The notes under the pieces were generated by a model. The model did not search any database and was not told the DNA's origin. It saw only the letters and a program-made list of their open reading frames with translations. A stretch of 13,214 nt of DNA, taken from Deinococcus sp. (GTDB lineage: Bacteria > Deinococcota > Deinococci > Deinococcales > Thermaceae). This document shows positions 11,964-13,214 of the stretch, piece by piece. Each line of letters begins with the position of its first letter. Within the stretch, counting starts at the first letter, position 1. Both the position numbers and the translations under genes were made by a program. The stretch lies in the NCBI GenBank assembly GCA_023382135.1, contig JAMCQK010000032.1:1-13214 (forward strand). The letters are read 5' to 3'.

Positions 11964-13214
11964 TTAGTCCCTGGCCCAGTCGCGGGAACGCTCTACGGCG
12001 CGCTTCCAGCCGGAATAGTGGTTGGTACGGGCAACCTCAGCCATTCTGGGTTCAAAGAGCAGGTCTAGCATCCAGCGCGAGTGGATGGCTGAAATATCTA
12101 GCGCGCTAGCACCAATCGCCGCCAGATACGCGGCACCCAGAGCAGTTGTTTCCTTGATTTTCGGACGCACCACCGGGGTTCCCAGAATATCCGACTGAAA
12201 CTGCATCAAAAGATTGTTGGTTGAAGCCCCACCGTCCACCCGCAACTCGGCCAGCTTGAGGCCGGAATCCTTCTCCATCGCTTCAAGAACATCTCTGGTT
12301 TGATAGGCGATCGACTCCAGCGCCGCACGCGCGATATGAGCACTGGTGCTCCCACGTGTAAGCCCAACAATGGTTCCCCGCGCGTAAGCATCCCAGTATG
12401 GCGCGCCCAAACCCACGAACGCAGGCACAAGGTAAACGCCAGCGGTGTCAGCCACTTTTGCCGCCAGCAATTCAACCTCTGAAGAGTTCTTGATGATTCC
12501 CAGGCCATCGCGCAGCCACTGCACCACCGCGCCCGCGATAAAAACCGAACCTTCCAGCGCATATTCCGCTTTCTTTCCTTCGAGCTGCCAGGCAACAGTA
12601 GTAAGTAGCCCATGCTTAGATTCGACAGGTTTTGCCCCCGTGTTCATCAGCATGAAGCAGCCGGTACCGTAGGTGTTCTTGGCCATTCCCGGCTGAAAGC
12701 AGGCCTGGCCGAAGAGCGCCGCTTGCTGGTCTCCTGCCACGCCCGTAATGGGGACAGAAGCGCCCAAAAGATCCGGGTGAGCTGATCCGAACACGCTGGT
12801 GGACGGTTTCACCTCGGGCAAGACGGCTTTGGGTATGCCCAGCACACCCAAGAGGTGTTGGTCCCAGGAAAGCGTGTGGATGTTAAAGAGCAGCGTCCTC
12901 GAGGCGTTGGATACGTCGGTGGCGTGAACTTTTCCGCCTGTGAGGTTGTAGATAAGCCAGCTATCCACTGTGCCAAAACAGAGTTCTCCCCCACCGGCGC
13001 GCTCGCGCAAGCCAGGAACATTTTCGAGAAGCCATGCAAGCTTGGTGCCGGAAAAATAGGGGTCAAGCATTAGTCCTGTTTTTTGCCGGAAAGCCGGTTC
13101 GTACCCGCTGGCTTTGAGTTTGTCGCACGCGTCCGCGGTGCGCCGGTCCTGCCAGACAATGGCGTTGTGCACGGGCCTGCCAGTAACACGCTCCCACAGC
13201 ACGGTGGTCTCACG
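11964..13214 (-). CDS. glpK: Glycerol kinase, N-terminus beyond window
   Basis: ATP-dependent kinase converting glycerol to sn-glycerol 3-phosphate, in the FGGY family. 416 residues are visible. A full protein is about 495-500, so roughly 80 N-terminal residues lie outside the window. The frame enters at RETTVLWERVTGRPVHNAIVWQDRRT, a conserved segment. Others are LDPYFSGTKLAWLL, FGTVDSWLIYNLTGG, VAGDQQAALFGQ (the Asp is the catalytic base of the family), NTYGTGCFML (adenine/phosphate side), EGSVFIAGAVVQWLRD, VPAFVGLGAPYWD and LRVDGGASTNNLLMQFQSDILG. The C-terminus HYSGWKRAVERSRDWARD is typical and complete. No truncation or frameshift is seen. The LEA-like gene follows 50 nt downstream with its own promoter. 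No transporter or glpD is visible. Confidence 0.97.
   Translation of the reverse strand, partial: RETTVLWERVTGRPVHNAIVWQDRRTADACDKLKASGYEPAFRQKTGLMLDPYFSGTKLAWLLENVPGLRERAGGGELCFGTVDSWLIYNLTGGKVHATDVSNASRTLLFNIHTLSWDQHLLGVLGIPKAVLPEVKPSTSVFGSAHPDLLGASVPITGVAGDQQAALFGQACFQPGMAKNTYGTGCFMLMNTGAKPVESKHGLLTTVAWQLEGKKAEYALEGSVFIAGAVVQWLRDGLGIIKNSSEVELLAAKVADTAGVYLVPAFVGLGAPYWDAYARGTIVGLTRGSTSAHIARAALESIAYQTRDVLEAMEKDSGLKLAELRVDGGASTNNLLMQFQSDILGTPVVRPKIKETTALGAAYLAAIGASALDISAIHSRWMLDLLFEPRMAEVARTNHYSGWKRAVERSRDWARD

Overview
The window looks like chromosomal DNA from a moderately GC-rich thermophile of the Thermaceae, most likely Meiothermus or a close relative. This is inferred from the Thermus-type leucyl-tRNA synthetase, the frequent Leu-Glu-Ala codon string containing CTCGAG, and several start codons placed 6-7 nt behind a TANNNT-type -10 box, as in Deinococcota leaderless genes. 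No database search was possible. All family calls come from motifs recognised by eye.

Layout. 1-1089: a decayed, unidentified gene broken by five TAG codons and ending 8 nt before a two-component pair. 1098-2980: an OmpR-type response regulator and its histidine kinase, overlapping by ATGA. The kinase has an unusually short ATP-binding domain. 3006-3128: a doubtful small reverse ORF. 3275-3657: a secreted helix-hairpin-helix (ComEA-like) protein with its own terminator. 3658-3859: no gene recognised. 3860-4540: two gene remnants, an alpha/beta hydrolase and a histidine kinase that aligns with the intact kinase upstream. 4552-5945 (minus strand): a PIG-L deacetylase followed by a low-affinity-iron-permease-family membrane protein. 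6053-7946 (plus strand): a GNAT acetyltransferase, a DUF421/YetF membrane protein and a PAP2 phosphatase.

8017-10753 is the regulatory highlight. The leuS gene sits behind what looks like a complete attenuator: an extended -10 box, a probably leaderless nine-residue leader peptide (MYLCRLELP) with three leucine codons, a candidate antiterminator, and a strong intrinsic terminator 20 nt before the leuS start. 10763-11530 holds a broken small gene and a cluster of hairpin and inverted-repeat intergenic elements. 11531-11913 (minus strand) is a LEA/apolipoprotein-like amphipathic protein that appears frameshifted near its start. 11964-13214 (minus strand) is glycerol kinase, missing its N-terminus beyond the window edge.

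Most intact genes concern envelope sensing, lipid or membrane metabolism and housekeeping. Roughly a fifth of the window is decayed coding sequence or repeats, so it reads as a degrading accessory segment between core genes. The most system-like element is the leuS leader. The second is a pair of related histidine kinases, one intact and one decayed, that share a compact, lid-less catalytic domain.
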